Shown: positions 23,955-37,349, numbered from the stretch's first letter. The stretch is DNA of 64,000 nucleotides from Cryptomeria japonica (GCF_030272615.1 NC_081405.1:20475047-20539046); one strand, 5' to 3'. Notes: a model not told the origin generated them from the sequence alone. Made by a program: numbers and translations.

Positions 23955-25124
23955 ATGGATTTTGGTAGTCTTAAACATCAACTTGTTGTAGCACTTGAGT
24001 ATCTTGATCAAGCCCAAGTAGAGGTTCGGAAAGTGAAAGTAAACCTTAAGGATGCTGAGAACTTCATTGAATCATTGAAGGATTAGTTGAACAAGTCAAG
24101 GGAGAAAAGAAAGGAACTTGTTGATAAGCTGAAGGAGAAAGAAAGTCAAAGCATCGATGAAGAAGCCCTGAAGGAAAAGACAAAAGAGTGTGAGAGACTT
24201 GCTAGAGCTAATGTTGTCCAAGAGAATGAGATGGAATCCATTGTGATGAGATTGACAAAGGAGATTGAAGAAAGGAAGAAGAATGAGGAGAAGCTTTCTT
24301 AGTCCCTTAAAGAAAAATTTGAAGAATGTTGCAGGCTTGAGAATGCGAATGGACAACTGAAGATTGACCTACAAGACTCCAGACAACATGAGGAAGATCT
24401 TGAAAGGCAAATCATTCTTATTAGATATGATCTTGATGTTGTAAATGAGTACAAGGAGAAGTTCTGGATCAACTTAACCAAGCTTGCCGAGATGCTTGCC
24501 AATCAGAAGAATCCAAATGATACTCAAGGTCTTGGATTTGAGAAGGGGGAAAGCTCCAATTCAGCATAGCAAACGAACAACTCAAGAAGGCCTCCGGTAA
24601 GGCAACCTAATGGTCATAAATTCAATGGTAATTGTTCTGTTTGCAATAAATTTGGTCACATGGTTAGTCAATGCATAAATAGGATGAATAATAATGGTCC
24701 ATCTTTTACCAGTCAATGTTTCAAATGTAATAAGTATGGTCATGAGGAAAATGAATGTAGAAGTATGACGAATAACTTTCAAAATAGGATAAATGTCATA
24801 TGTTATGCATGTGGTAGGTTTGGACATGTTGTTAATCAATGTAGATCAAGGGGAAATCATATGAACTTCAGACCTAGGCAAGGAAATGTTGTTTGTTATG
24901 CTTGCAACAAATCTGGTCATATTGATAAGTATTGTAGAAGTAGAAATGTGAATAGGAGAGGTTTGGAAGACAAGAACAATAATGTAAAGCCAGATGAGAA
25001 GGGAAAAGAAAACTTTGAAGAGATCAAAGATCATATGAAAAAGACTTGGGTTAAGAAGAGTGATGATAATGCAATGAATGGCTTTGCACCTGATTCTGAT
25101 GTTGGAACCTCATCCGGTAACTGA
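23955..25124 (+). pseudogene. Gag-like protein with coiled coil and four CCHC knuckles
   Basis: The frame of 389 codons starts at 23955 and is interrupted only by TAG at 24084, 24300 and 24567, with no frameshift. Residues 1-200 are Lys/Glu-rich heptad sequence typical of a long coiled coil. Four zinc knuckles follow, beginning near residues 227 (CSVCNKFGHMVSQC), 255 (CFKCNKYGHEENEC), 283 (CYACGRFGHVVNQC) and 314 (CYACNKSGHIDKYC). The tail is Lys/Glu-rich. Multiple CCHC knuckles bind nucleic acid in copia Gag. A usual copia capsid domain is not evident before the knuckles, so the N-terminus may be atypical. Confidence 0.8.
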
Positions 25125-25554
25125 TCTAAGGCATTCGGCCTTGGGGGAAGTTATTGCAAATCTTACAAACCCCTTGTTTGAGATATATGCCTAATTTGGT
25201 AGGTTGGAGTGGTATGTGCGATTATCATAGATATTTTTGATGGATTTCCAGAAGAGTTTGAGCAGATTTGAAGGTTCGCAGAATATTTTTGTGAAATACG
25301 GAGTATCTGGAAGTATTAGGGAAAAGCGCATTTATTGCAATGAAAAGTTAGGCTTGCGGTGAATAAAAAGTGACTTAATCACTTCATTTGTCACATTGCG
25401 ATTGAAGAGAAGAGGTTTGAAGAGCTCTGCAAGAATATTATTAGGCGAGATCAAAGTGCTAAACCGACTTCCGAATCAAAAGGTGAATCCGGTGATAAAG
25501 GTATTTAACAATAAAACCCATTTCGATTGAAGTTTGAAATTTGAAATTGGTAAG

Positions 25555-28500
25555 ATGGTTTCATCTGGTATTGCGACTCCTTTGGTTGTTAAAATCACTG
25601 AGCGTGCTTGACCAAACTTCAAGAATCATCCCTTCATCTCTATGGAAGACGATCCAAAGAGTGCATTTTCATCGGTACCTTATGGAGTATTGTACATTGA
25701 AGACATTGGGGTTTACATGCACTATCCCATTGAGGAATTGGGAAGATCACAAATGTTGAATCTATATAATAATCAGCTATCCGACAAGAGTTTGATGTTG
25801 AAACCAGAATTTCAAGGATTGGAAAATAAGGTTTTTGTGTAGTTCGTTAGGTTTATGATGTTTTATAAAAAGGAATGGATTTGGTTCATATTGAGCCAAA
25901 AACACGACGAATTCATATGGTTGGACAAGCCCCATAAGATCACCAAGACAATTATTCAAGCTATAATAGGTCTGTGTGCATTTAGTGAGCTACCATCTTT
26001 GAAGGTTGTAAAGAATGACATTGTGACTAATGCAACCGAGTCAAATTTTGATAAATGGATGATGACAATTAACGACATCCTGGAGCATGATATTAGGTTT
26101 GCATCAATGGTGATTGGCTGTAAGATCTATTATTCCAATAGAGAAAATTGTGTCTCTGGTACTGCTATATATGTTGCCTATGAAACGATGAGAGAAAATA
26201 AGAAATATGATCTTTGTGAGTTGCTTCATAGTGAGCTCATTAAGAATATAAAGAAGATCGAGGAAAATAAGAAGCATTCATTCAAATACGAAACCATGAT
26301 TCTATGTATATTTTTCTACTTTACGAGTGAGATTTTGGGTGTTGGGCAGGTGCAGTGGGCATTTGATAGACTAGTAGGAATTCAAATCCGGGAACACTTA
26401 TATAATTCCAGTGACTCTAAGGTTCAGAATAATAATTTATGGGGTTATTTCAAGAATTTTTAGAAGAAAATGCATGAGAGGGAAAGAATCCCTAAGTCTA
26501 TAGTAGAAAAATATCAAGACACCATCTGTTTTAAGGTAGACACAAATCAGTGTTTGATGGAAGCAGTAGAGCCCCAGATGGTATGGATTATGCCTATGGG
26601 TTATGAGGTCGAAGAACAGATTTTGAAACCATATGCACAACACCTATTGAGCAAACTGGTGGACCCTAATAAGGAAAGGTTTAGAACATACAAAGAGAAG
26701 AGCTTAAAACTACATTAACAGTTCAAGAAACCAGTTATCCAAAAGAAGGTGAGGAAGGAGGTTGAGGCTCTTACAAAGAGCATGAGGACATCAAAGGAAG
26801 CGGTCTAGAAAGATAGAGAGGAGAACATTCTCTCTGAGGAGTTGACTATGTAGAAAGAGACTAAACCGGAAGATTCTAAGCCTAAGACAAGGCAAACCAG
26901 AAGAATAGCTCCCTCCTCTGATCCTACAAAGTCTGCAAGCAAGCCCAAATATTCAATCAAGCCAGTCGGTGGTAGTGAGAAGAAGAGGAAGATAGTCAAA
27001 TTTGTGACTATGGATGATGAGGAAACTAAATCAGATGAAGCAATCAAGGAGGTGAAGGCTAAAGATCTTAAAGCCACCAAAGTTGCAAAAGAGAAACCAT
27101 CTGGTGGAGCCAAATCTGGTAATAAATCTAAGACATCTGAACTTGATGAGGCATTAAAGAAAGGTAAACTTGAACTTAAGGCTCCTATGTCTTTAGATCA
27201 GATTGTGAATGGGGTTGTGAAGAATGGTAACTTGAAGCCACTATTAGAGTGGTATGTTAATTTTGATGAATCCAGTAAAAGAACTTTAGAAGAAGCTATT
27301 GTAGAGTACCTTAATGTATATAGTAAGGCTCTAATTGAACTCATGTCAGCAATACCGAAGAGCTTGTATGAAATTCTGGATGCTAGGAGACAAACTGCAA
27401 ATAAAGAGGATGACAGATTGAAGGAATATGTATTAGTTAGTCTATGCTTAGTAATTTCCAAGGAAGAGATAAAAGATTGCTCAAGTTAGCAAAGATTGAG
27501 TTCAGAAGTAAGTACAGAGTAAATAAAATTAAAAATTGAGAGATAATGATAAGCATGATTATGAGAGATTCTAGAAGGATTAATTAGGTTGAGTGGGATT
27601 AGGAAAAGTGATTTGTAGGAATCACATGACTAGATTAATTAATTAGAATTAATTAACTGAGTGGGTTTAGAGGAAATAATTATTGGAGGGGACTTTAGAA
27701 GAATAGGGGAATAATTAATTTATTTGATAAATTAATTATTGGACAATAGTGATGGAATTAATTAAATTAGATTTAATTAACACTGAGAAGAATAAGGATA
27801 ACACAATTAAGTCAATTAATTATGTTGACAGGCTTAAATTAATTAAATATTAATTTTAGGTGTCTACAAAATGCAGAAAAGGAGAAGGTGGAGGTTAAGG
27901 TTGAAGTTAAGACTGAGGTAAAAGACACTACGGAGATAGTGAAAGGAAAGCAAGTCATTGATGATCTGAAGGTTATTCAAGGTCTGATTAACCTCGCTTC
28001 TCTGTCTCCAATTCAAAAGCTTCAACTTGCATCATTTGCTCAAGTGAAAGCCAGTGAGGATCTTCTGAAGTCTCATACAAAGGATAGTATGTTGCTAACT
28101 CTAGCAACCGGTATTTTTGAAAAATTGATGCCCTCATTTCAAAAGGATACTTCAGAAAGTCCATCCAGATAGTTAAAAAGTTTGATCAATTTTGTAAATA
28201 CAAATTTTGAGTCTTTGAAAAGTCAGTTGAGGAGAAGCTTCAAAATGAATTCAATGCAAAGAGGCTCCGTAATTTGAAAAAGATGATTGCCAAAGAAAAA
28301 GTCACTTTAAATGCCTGCGTAAAGAGTATGAAAGATGCATTGTCCGAAGGTGGAAACTAATACAAATCATGCTTATCATAGTCCAAGTTCACTGTGGACA
28401 TTGAGAAGAGGTCTAAGGTACATGAGGATGACCTAGAATGCATATATCATTGAGCAGTCATGAAAATCAGACGTCTGGACCATGACGGGGAGAGAATAAT

Positions 28501-28738
28501 TGGCAGAGTTGGAGAACTTAGGAGTCTCATTACTCCTAAGTTGGACATTATGCTTAGTGCTCTCAAGAATTCTCAAGATGCTCTGGCAAACAGTGATCCG
28601 ACAAACCTAAAGACAGTAGAAGCCCAAGCTTATCTTTTTAGTGGGCTGATAACAATTTTGGAGAGCTTGAAGAAGGGTTGGGATAGTCACTTGGACACAT
28701 TAAAGAATTCATATGCAGACATCTTCAAATTTTTGTGA
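25555..28738 (+). pseudogene. Second ORF of the pol-less element, unknown function
   Basis: From ATG 25555 one frame runs to 27487 with stops at 25609 (TGA), 25840, 26461, 26806, 26851 and 27487 (TAG) and 26716 (TAA), but without a single frameshift. The N-terminal part (to about residue 300) looks globular, with conserved-looking Trp/Tyr/Cys positions. The middle (about 380-500) is Lys/Glu/Ser-rich, and the rest is helical. An LTR fragment interrupts it at about 27505-27868. It then continues at 27869-28172 and, after a frameshift, at 28460-28738 (Leu-rich helical end). I recognise no domain and no retroviral enzyme motif. It lies where pol would be, just before the polypurine tract, so it may be a captured gene or an additional structural protein. 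Confidence 0.6.
27505..27868 (-). mobile_element. LTR fragment of the TGTAGACACC family inside ORF2
   Basis: The right border, read in reverse, is TGTAGACACCTAAAATTAA, the same start as the LTR at 56584. The fragment is rich in TTAATTAATT. Its left border is approximate. The coding sense of ORF2 resumes immediately to its right. Confidence 0.6.
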
Positions 28739-28970
28739 GCATGTAAGGACTATGTGTACATATGTATATAGAATTTTTGGCTTGAATTTTGGTTTATGGA
28801 ACCCTACCTTTGCCATTGATGTCAAAGGGGTAGAGTAGAGGAGTGAAAAATGTTGATTTTAGGGGGAGTTTTATATTTTTGGAGTCCGACAGTCAGATTT
28901 TTGGTTGCACTGTATATATGTTGGTTTTGGTTTGACACTTAGTCATTTTTCACTAAGTGTTGCCATCAAT

Positions 28971-28985
28971 GCCAAAGGGGGAGAT
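28971..28985 (+). other. Polypurine tract of the pol-less element
   Basis: GCCAAAGGGGGAGAT lies directly before the 3' LTR start TGTTGG. Confidence 0.8.
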
Positions 28986-30097
28986 TGTTGGCAAGAGACA
29001 TTGCATTATTGTTCAGATGTTGTCATTGACGACAACTAATGTCAGATATGCCATCCAATTTAGAATTTATTCATACCGGAAGATTGATTGAGGTTCGATG
29101 AGAAGAATAGGTCCTCCGACAAAGTGTACAGTGCTTTGGTTGGTGATTCATTTGTGTTGAGCATTTTATGTTGTGGATCTCAAAGATGTATCATGGACAT
29201 GTAATATGCCTTATTCCAAGTTTGTGGCCTCCGGTGTTGAGTCTTGTGTAAATTAGAAGATTTGGTAGACAAGTTTTTGAGTAGAACAGTGTTCATCAGT
29301 GGTAACGTGTGAATATTCATTGTGCGGATCTTGCAAATTGATTTTGGCGATTGTTTGTGTGTTCAAGGATGTTAATCCAACACGTGGGAAGCATGTGGAC
29401 AATTTGGTTTTGTTCGCTTGGTTTTTTTGGATCAGGTTGAGCCAACTTGGGTAACACGTTTCATTTGCATGTTATGCATTTTGGGGATGACATGAAATAG
29501 ATCTAATTTGATGTTGCAGATATATATAAGCGATTTATATGATCATTTTTGGGGTTGGTAGATGTGTGTGAAGTGTGTATGGGTGATTGTGCCTAGTTTC
29601 GCGTGCGCAAGTGAAAGATTTTTGCTCCGGAATACAACAAAATATCATAACAGACCAATGTTGCAGAGCAGAGTATTTTGTGTTTAACCAGAACTATTTT
29701 TGGCATTTTTAGATGTTGTTTATCAGTTCAGACATTTCAATTATTAACTATAATCATTTGTAAGACAGTGAGCCTTCTGGGGTTGTAGCCCTTATTGTAA
29801 TTTGAGCAGTGAACTCTAGGCAGTGTGCCTAAATGCATGTGCATTCCCCTCATGTAATATTATTATACTTCTAGCAAGGTATATTAATATTGTGGGTCTC
29901 AATCCCACTGTGGTTTTTCCCTTAACCAAGTTTCCATGTAAAAATCTTGGTGCTATGGTGTTGTGGTTATTTTCTTTGTGTTTCTGCACTCTATTTTTAT
30001 TCATTTGCATGAAGTGGTTTAAAGGTCAGATTAAGAATGTTAAAAATTGCAGAACATTGATTCACCCCCCCTCTCAGTGTTCCTTGTTTGGACAATA
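28986..30097 (+). repeat. 3' LTR of the pol-less element
   Basis: Aligns with 22791-23886 throughout. An insertion near 29375 (ACACGTGGGAAGC) distinguishes the copies. It ends CACCCCCCCTCTCAGTG... with a mutated terminus. Confidence 0.85.
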
Positions 30098-30728
30098 GAA
30101 CAATAGTGCATACCTTCCTCCTATTGCTAGTTCAAAGGGATTCTCAATGAAGGATGACACACTTTTGACCCAATGTGAGAGGTAAGTTTATAATAGATAT
30201 ACATTGCCAAGTGAAAAAGGGGTTGTAGCCAAGGATGTACACCTCTTGCATGAGAGAGAATCCTTGATAAAACAACAAATTCACATAATTAATGAAATCA
30301 AATCATAAGAAAATACCCCTCAACAAAGGATAAGTGGATCCTTAGAAAGGACAAGAGAGAGAGAAATCATTTCCCCCCAAGCGCAAGGATAATGAGAAGA
30401 ATTACACAACCTCTAAGGAGATATTAGACATAAGAAAATGCACAATGTACTCACATGAAGGAATACTCAATGCAATAAAATACATTAGTATATGTAAAAT
30501 GCTACTCTAAAGAAGAGGTAATCTTCAAAGAGAGAAGAAAGAATTGAAATGAAAGATTACAAACTCCCTTAAGGAGAGATGAATCATAAGAGACATACCA
30601 ATCCATGCAAGAAAGGACATCAAAATATGCACAATGCAACCCTTGAAGGGAATTAGTAAAGAGAAGAAATAATAAGATAGAGGCAAGAATGAATGATGTT
30701 GCTACCCCAAAGTATTTGAAATTGAAAA
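30098..30728 (-). other. Host gypsy internal sequence between two insertions
   Basis: Noncoding, purine-rich text resembling 22500-22790, with which it is continuous once the pol-less element is removed. No motif seen. It ends with GAAAA, the left target duplication of the next solo LTR. Confidence 0.55.
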
Positions 30729-33546
30729 TGAAGGAACACAATAGATCACTGAGAGGAGGGGTGAATCGATGATAATTAAAATTTAAAATTGTGAATCAAA
30801 TTGTGCCAACACTGATAAGCAAATAGATTAAAGCACATGCACACAAGAGAAAACCACATGACACAAGATAAACACATAACACCAAGTGTACAAGGAAAAC
30901 CAACAGTGGGGAAAAACCTCAGTGAAAAATGTTGTTGGAGTCTACCGCTCCAATCCAACCTCGCATTGAAAAACTAATTACAACATTTATGGGCATCAAC
31001 CCCTAATCTTTATTAGCACCAACTCAAAGGAGAACCTACCCCAAATTTGAGCACCCACTCAGATGATTACAAAGACTCAATGATTTATTTTAAATACAAT
31101 GAAACGCCTTGTTACAAATGATATTTTGTAACCCTTGAGCCTAATTTTCATGCACGCCCAGTTGCTCTGTTATGTTTACCTTCTAATGTTTCTTTTATGC
31201 TCTTTGACTTTTTTGTGCTCCCTTTCTGAATTACACACCTCTTTGTCTTTTGCAACACACTTCTTTGTATCTTCCTCTCTTTCTATTCTGCACTACCTCC
31301 TCTTCTGGTTACACACACTACTTATCTTTTTCAGAATGGACAGTCTCTTATTTCAGCATACACACTTGTCTCTTCTCCCTGCTCAATAACTACTTTCCTT
31401 TTTCCGCAGCTCTCTTCCCCCGACCAATTTCTTTCTTCAACTAGAACGCTTGGAGTGCACACACACTTTTCAGTTCAGCATCCACCTAATTATCTCAGCC
31501 AACTCAACTGCATCATCTACCTCTATCACACCTCATCTAAAACTTCTCCATTCTGTCATTTTTGTACACTCATAATTTTCCCTCCAACAATGAATTTTAA
31601 AATTAATCTTCTCGGCCTCTAAGAAATCATATATGTAGGCTAATTGGATTCTATGTACATTCTTTTCCATTAGATAGCCATCATTCATAAATGCATTCTC
31701 TTGGATACCATCTATATTCAGATCATCTTCTGATATTGGATTACTATACTTAGTAATATTTGGTCTCGTAGATTTACTCGAGCCTCACAACTGACTACAA
31801 CTTGACTTCCATAAATGCAGCTTCATCCTATCTTGACCTACTCTAAATGGATAGAAAACCACCTCATGTATGAGCTCCAACTCTGCAAGAAATATCTTTT
31901 TTCATTCTAATGGGCTTTCATTTGTTCTGCATGCTCCACATCATCAATATCTTCATCTCTGTCATCTGGTCAACCTTTGTCAAACTCCCCACGAGGACTA
32001 TTCAACTATCAGGTTGCATTGGGGACGTTAAAACCCTTCCATTTGGCCAAAACCTGCATGTAGGATTTTATCACTAAGACCTAACGATATCACACTGAAC
32101 AAAAGCCTTATCGCTATGTCGTAAACCACCTTGGCAATTTGTTTAAGCAACTCTGCAAAACCGCGACATCAAATGTCTTTTTCACCATATCACAACTGGC
32201 TAGGTCTTCATTGATGGTTATCCATTGAAACAATGAAATGCACTTTACCTTCCTCCCCGCTGCTACCTTTATCACTTTCACCATGTCGTGAGCAACTATG
32301 CCTTCCTTGGTGGTCACCCAACAAAACTATGAATAACACATATCTCTTCACCGTGTGGTCACATTTACTTTCACGCCTTGTTCACCTTTTATCAGTGTGA
32401 CAACTTTGGTGTTACATCAAAATCTTCATGTCACTATAGCTTCCAAGATCTATAGGAAGTGATTTGGTGTCATACTGACACACCAAGTCACACTGAAAAG
32501 CAAGATTGTGTCGGCAAGACACAACACTAGTCACACCAAAAGAGACCATTTCGATGTAACTCCCACGAGCTGGCACAAGGCCTTTTGGATTATGTTGAAA
32601 ACTAAGGTCACGTCGAAAAAGGTAGATGAGCCCCTCATGAACACCTCACTGCCATGATGGACCAATAAGCAATAGCCAAATGGATGCCTGCAAACGTATG
32701 AGTGAAGTGGGCCCGACAGAGGTGGTTGAGTCACACCGAACAAAAGAGCATATTGACAAGAGAGCTTTCAAGTCATATCGAAAGGGGACCACATCGCCCA
32801 GACACTACATCCATCACACTAAAGAAGGATTTTATCGATGTAACATTAAAAAGCCGACGAGAGGCAAATTTGGTCATGTCGATAGGCCAAGTCTCATCAA
32901 CACGAATACATGTTGATGAGACACAATTGATGTCTCACCAAAAAAGGAAGTCACCAAGTCTAATGGGATCTACATAAGATGAATTTTATCTCTCCAAAAC
33001 ATTGAGTCACAATGACCACAAGGCCATGTTAGGAAGAGAAAACCAATATCACGACGAACAAGAAGCATATTAGTAGGACCCGACAGAAGTCACAACTAAC
33101 TAGAGAACCGCGTCACCAAGACCCGAAGACGTCTCACCGAAAGAAAGGTATATTGTTATAGCCTAGTGAGTCTGCAAGAGCTGAGATAAGTCTTGTCGAT
33201 AGAGTATATCTCATTGAGACAAGTATATGTTGATAAGACAAACAAACTGTCTCACCGAAATTCTACCATAGTGGAGATTTTTCACATTTTTCAATCTACA
33301 AGTAGCCTAAATCAAACTTGATGGATTAAACACACTAAAAGACAAATTTAGAACATTAATTATAAGTATGAGACACATGAATTCAACACTTTTGCACATC
33401 ATCAATCCATTTTGTATGCTTTGCAACCTATTTTAACATTTCGTCTCTTCTGCCCTAGTTATTTGCAATCTATTATTTTCTACATTTCAACTTATCTGCA
33501 CCCTACAAGTAACATTGTTGACATCAATGACAACATCATGCCAACA
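30729..33546 (-). mobile_element. Solo LTR, 2.8 kb, perfect 5-bp target duplication
   Basis: On the minus strand it starts TGTTGGCATGATGTTGTC (33546) and ends GATTCACCCCTCCTCTCAGTG...CCTTCA (30729). The duplication GAAAA occurs at 30724-30728 and 33547-33551. Termini resemble those of the other copia-like LTRs here, but it is more than twice as long. No partner LTR or internal domain exists nearby, so it is probably the product of LTR-LTR recombination. Its centre (32100-33260) is unusually rich in short TCACCGAA and GTCGATAG words. Confidence 0.85.
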
Positions 33547-33551
33547 GAAAA

Positions 33552-34193
33552 AGCATCACCTCTTGTGACAAAGAGCCCCCAATTAAGTTAACTACTTGTA
33601 TCATAGGGTGAAGAGAAACATGGAGGCTGATTAGAGTGCTAAGGCGCTACTTTCTCAATAAGAAAGAGAGCAATATGAGTTGAAAGATCTATGCGGGCCC
33701 TATCAAATTAATCTTGAATAAATTATTTAAATGCTTTACAATTTCCAAGAGAATGAGAACCACTATGATGAAAAAGGCAATGTTCACTTCCGTCTTTATG
33801 TTTTTGCTAAACTTTATGAAAGGAAAAGCAACATTCTTATCATACTTTAATTTCCAAAAGATTCTAGTGGCTAATTTTTCCTTATCATCAATAGGATTAG
33901 GCCTTGTCTCTTATGATATAGGAAAATGATTGTTAGAAGAAGAAGTATTATCATCTATAATTATAACTATGCCTCTATTAATGAGTCTTTGCATTCCATT
34001 TTCAAAATCAGGACAATCATTGGTAGTGTGATCATTTGTTTGGTGATATGAGCATAAAGGAATTTTTGAAGAAGAAGCACTTGTAGATGAACAATAGGTT
34101 TTTTGTCTTGCAAGATGATCTTTGAAGTTTTGAATCCTAATGAGATCATCCATAGGAGAATCATGATAATGTCCTAGGCCTTCTATGCTATTT
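33552..34193 (-). pseudogene. Gypsy gag C-terminal fragment of the host element
   Basis: Minus-strand frame (34193 to 33911) contains IPLCSYHQTNDHTTNDCPDF followed by a short helix and INRGIV. This is the C-x2-H-x4-H-x4-C type knuckle and linker found at the end of plant gypsy Gag. Downstream to 33552 the frame decays. The upstream half of the same gag is at 36672-37349, separated by a solo LTR. Confidence 0.65.
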
Positions 34194-36671
34194 TGTTGGC
34201 ATTGTGTTGTCATTGATGTCAACCGGTATGGGATGACTATTGGTATAAGAGATATTTGTGCAAGACTGTCTTGGAGGAGTACAGGATGAGATATCTTTGA
34301 TATCACCTTGAGTTGCAGATCACTGGTGAGGTAAGGAAGAGAATGTCATTCAGAGGAATGATCACTTGAGTCACCGGTACACAAGTTAGTGCTTGACTTG
34401 TGTGGATGAAATGGTAAGGTTATCGGTACAGTGTATCACCGGTAAGGAGAGTATGTCAACTAGTAAGTGAAGTGTTGACAATGAGCAAGATGCTTGGATG
34501 GTGTTTGTGATGAAGAGGCAAAATGTTACCCAAATCACATCAACACCAGAGGAGAAGAATGAACAGGTCACCAATATGTTGTGAGGTTGCAGAACAACAG
34601 GACTCCCACTAGATGAAGATGCAGTCACCATGTGAAGAGATGACTGACAGTGAATGTACCCACACTTGGTCACTTGGTCACATGTTCATGTTTGAAGATG
34701 TGCTACACAAACAAGGAAGTCACATGAGTGCATTGCAGGATGCAGATGACAAGGTGTCACTCTACCAGTAAGTGGACCTTATCTCCTATTATGCATAAGT
34801 GTGCATCATAGTTCTGTGAGACAAGGAAGAAAAGGTAAAGGCAAGTGTTTGAAGGCTCACACTGGATCTATCGATGAAACAAAGGAATGCCTCAAGTGCA
34901 TGAAATTAGGGTTATGCACTGACCGACAAAGAAGGCATGTTGGGATACCGGTGCAGATGAAGAGTGATGGGTTTGTCACTTTGACAAACCCGTTGAGATA
35001 TGGAATGGGATGATCAAGAAGGAGGCAAAGTGGAGCAGTTGCAAAGAGTGTATGCAGCCGGTATGCAAATGCTTTGGATGGAAACCACTGAAGATTGATG
35101 ACATGGTGTCATCAAGAGTTTTTACTGGTATGTAAGTCCACCAGTAATATGGACAAGGTGCAGATGTAGAATACTTCCCACTTGATGAGAATGAGCATGC
35201 TATGGATAGACATGTCTGGTGACTGGTAAGGTGTTCCACTGGTAGTTCAACAAAGTGTAGACATGAAGGTTAACCGGTAAAGTGTGAGATACTGACAGGG
35301 TTAGTAAACCGACAGAAAACAAGAACCGGTTGAGTGGTTGGTCGATGATCCTGTTCATACTGACACAGATGATCTAGCTGGCAATTGATAGGCATGGATG
35401 CCACATGGCGTCAAGGTGGTGGACTTGCATGCAATGGTAGATGGAATGTGCACTGACAAGGTTGTTGAAGAGTTGGTCAATATTAATGGTAGATTCCGTA
35501 AATCATGGGATGTATTGCAGAGCCATTACAAAGGTTTGCGGCTCAAGGTCTGGAGGACAACAGAGGGCCAGCTCAAAGTGATTGAGGAGATCAAGGCAGA
35601 TGAAGGAAACCGCAAGACCAATCTTGGTGATTGACCAAGAAATCAACCGACAGGGTAAAAAGCAGATTGCCAAAGATAGAAGGCATGATCAAGAAGGCAC
35701 GACAATGGCGGTGATGTGCAAACAGCTGTCTGGGTGATTAGATCGGATAAGATCTGATTGGATATGGTTTTCCTTGAGGTTGATGAGGAAACCCTAACCG
35801 CCTATGATTTGAATTGTCTTTTGGTGGGAAAACCAGGTTATAAATAAGGAAGCTAAAATCATTGAAGGTTGTTGCTGAATAAGAAGAAGATAGAGTTGTT
35901 GCGAAGAGATTGAGTGTTGTATGAGAGAGTTAGATAAGTCAGAATGAAAAATAGTAGAAGATAACAGTGACTGAGTGAGAGAAGGTTAAACTGGTGATAG
36001 GGTTTAACAGAGGGTTAACTGGTGTGGTTTGAGCAACCGGTATAGCAGCTAGATTGCATCAAAGGAGATAACCGATAGGTGCTTATACCAACAGAAGGAC
36101 ACTTGAGAGGACTGAAGAGTAGAGCAGTGAGGAGATCCAACAAAGTAGAAGAAGAGTAGAGGTGAACCGGTAGAGGTTACCGACAATGCAACAGCAGAAG
36201 AGTGAACCGGTATAGCAGAGAAGGGGTCTCACCGACAGAAGGAAGTTATGTGCAGAGGTTTCAAAACTCTTTTGTAACCAGGATATTACTTTTGTATTTG
36301 AATGTTTATTGTTGTAACTTAGTGCAGGGGTTGTAGTTCCTTTGGGTTGTAGCCCATAAACAAGTTAGGGGTTGGTGCTCCTTGGGTTGGTGCCCTAAAC
36401 ATTATAACAAATTCATTGTGAAGCTGGATTGGAGCAGTAACCTCCAACATCATTGCTCACTGAGGTTTTTCCCATCTTGGGTTTTCCTCATACATATCGG
36501 TATTATGTGATGTCCCTTTGTGTGAATGAATTTGTGTTTAGTCTTCTTACTAACCGGTAAGTCTACATTCAGTTAGATCTGCTAATCGACATAAATTCAT
36601 AAAGATAGTTAAAGGGAAAAGTTTGAGAACCACTGATTTACCCCCCTCTCAGTGGTGCATTGTGTCTAACA
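34194..36671 (+). mobile_element. Solo LTR, 2.5 kb, within the gypsy gag
   Basis: It starts TGTTGGCATTGTGTTGTC at 34194 and ends GATTTACCCCCCTCTCAGTGG...CTAACA at 36671. Flanks TATTT (34189-34193) and TAGTT (36672-36676) fit a 5-bp target duplication with one mutation. The start is shared with the solo LTR at 33546 (minus) and, more loosely, with 22791, placing all three in one broad copia-like group. The 79-codon frame at 35398-35634 has no known motif and I do not treat it as a gene. Confidence 0.85.
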
Positions 36672-37349
36672 TAGTTTCTGTAGGAGGGTTTATAGGGACT
36701 CTAATTCCTTGTTCAAATTTTCCAAGTCCTTGTCCTCTAAAACCTTTTTTTTGATATTATGTTATAGCCACTCCTAAGAGAATTTCTTAATTGAAAAGGA
36801 GAAGGAATGTTATAATGAATTTATTTTAAAATTTGTAGTGTAAGTGTGTTTAGAAGGAACAAAGGGACAAGTAGATGAAGAAGGAATATCTTGTGGAGGA
36901 GGATTTTCCTTTCTATCATCATGCATATCCTCTTTGGTATATTGGGAAGGAAGATCCTTATCATCTAAGGCCTCATCTTTGCTTAATGTTATGTTGGGAG
37001 ATAAATCATGAATAAAATGCATAAAATCATCTTCTCTACAAATGTTTTGATGATTAAGATATGCTCTGGGAGAATAAGGAGGATCTAGAGAGATTGAAAC
37101 ACTAATATTTTAATCTTGTGCCCCTTATGCTAGGGTATGTGTATGAGAAGAAGATGGTGCCATGTTGCTCTTCAATGCTTTCTCTCCATTAGAGAGATCA
37201 TTGATAAGAGTATTGGCTTGTTCTTCATTCGCATTATATACCCTAGGAGAGGTACAAGTATTAGGTTTTCCATTAACATCTCTAGGATTGGGATCTACAG
37301 AAGCTTTAATGTGATCTATATATGCAATGCATTTTCCTAAAACTATCAC
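36672..37349 (-). pseudogene. Gypsy gag upstream fragment of the host element
   Basis: Minus-strand frame segments (37349-37125, 37022-36810) are Pro/Ser/Asp-rich, as in the variable linkers of plant gypsy gag. Removing the solo LTR joins this to the knuckle fragment at 34193. No capsid core is recognisable, so identification depends on position. Confidence 0.45.

Larger units (their letters stand above)
22791..30097 (+). mobile_element. Copia-like LTR element lacking pol, with an extra ORF
   Basis: LTRs of about 1.1 kb (22791-23886 and 28986-30097) share long near-identical blocks and start TGTTGGCAAGAGAC. A tRNA-Met-type primer site and a polypurine tract lie at the expected places. Between them are a zinc-knuckle gag-like frame and a second frame of unknown function; protease, integrase, reverse transcriptase and RNase H are absent. 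GAACA flanks both sides (22786-22790, 30098-30102), but the 3' LTR end is mutated, so the exact right border is uncertain by a few bases. It is non-autonomous (large-derivative type) and inserted in the host gypsy element. Confidence 0.85.

Noticed and set aside
35398-35634. 79-codon frame inside the 34194-36671 solo LTR
   Set aside because: Reads like protein in places but has no family match and lies in an LTR with no other coding content.
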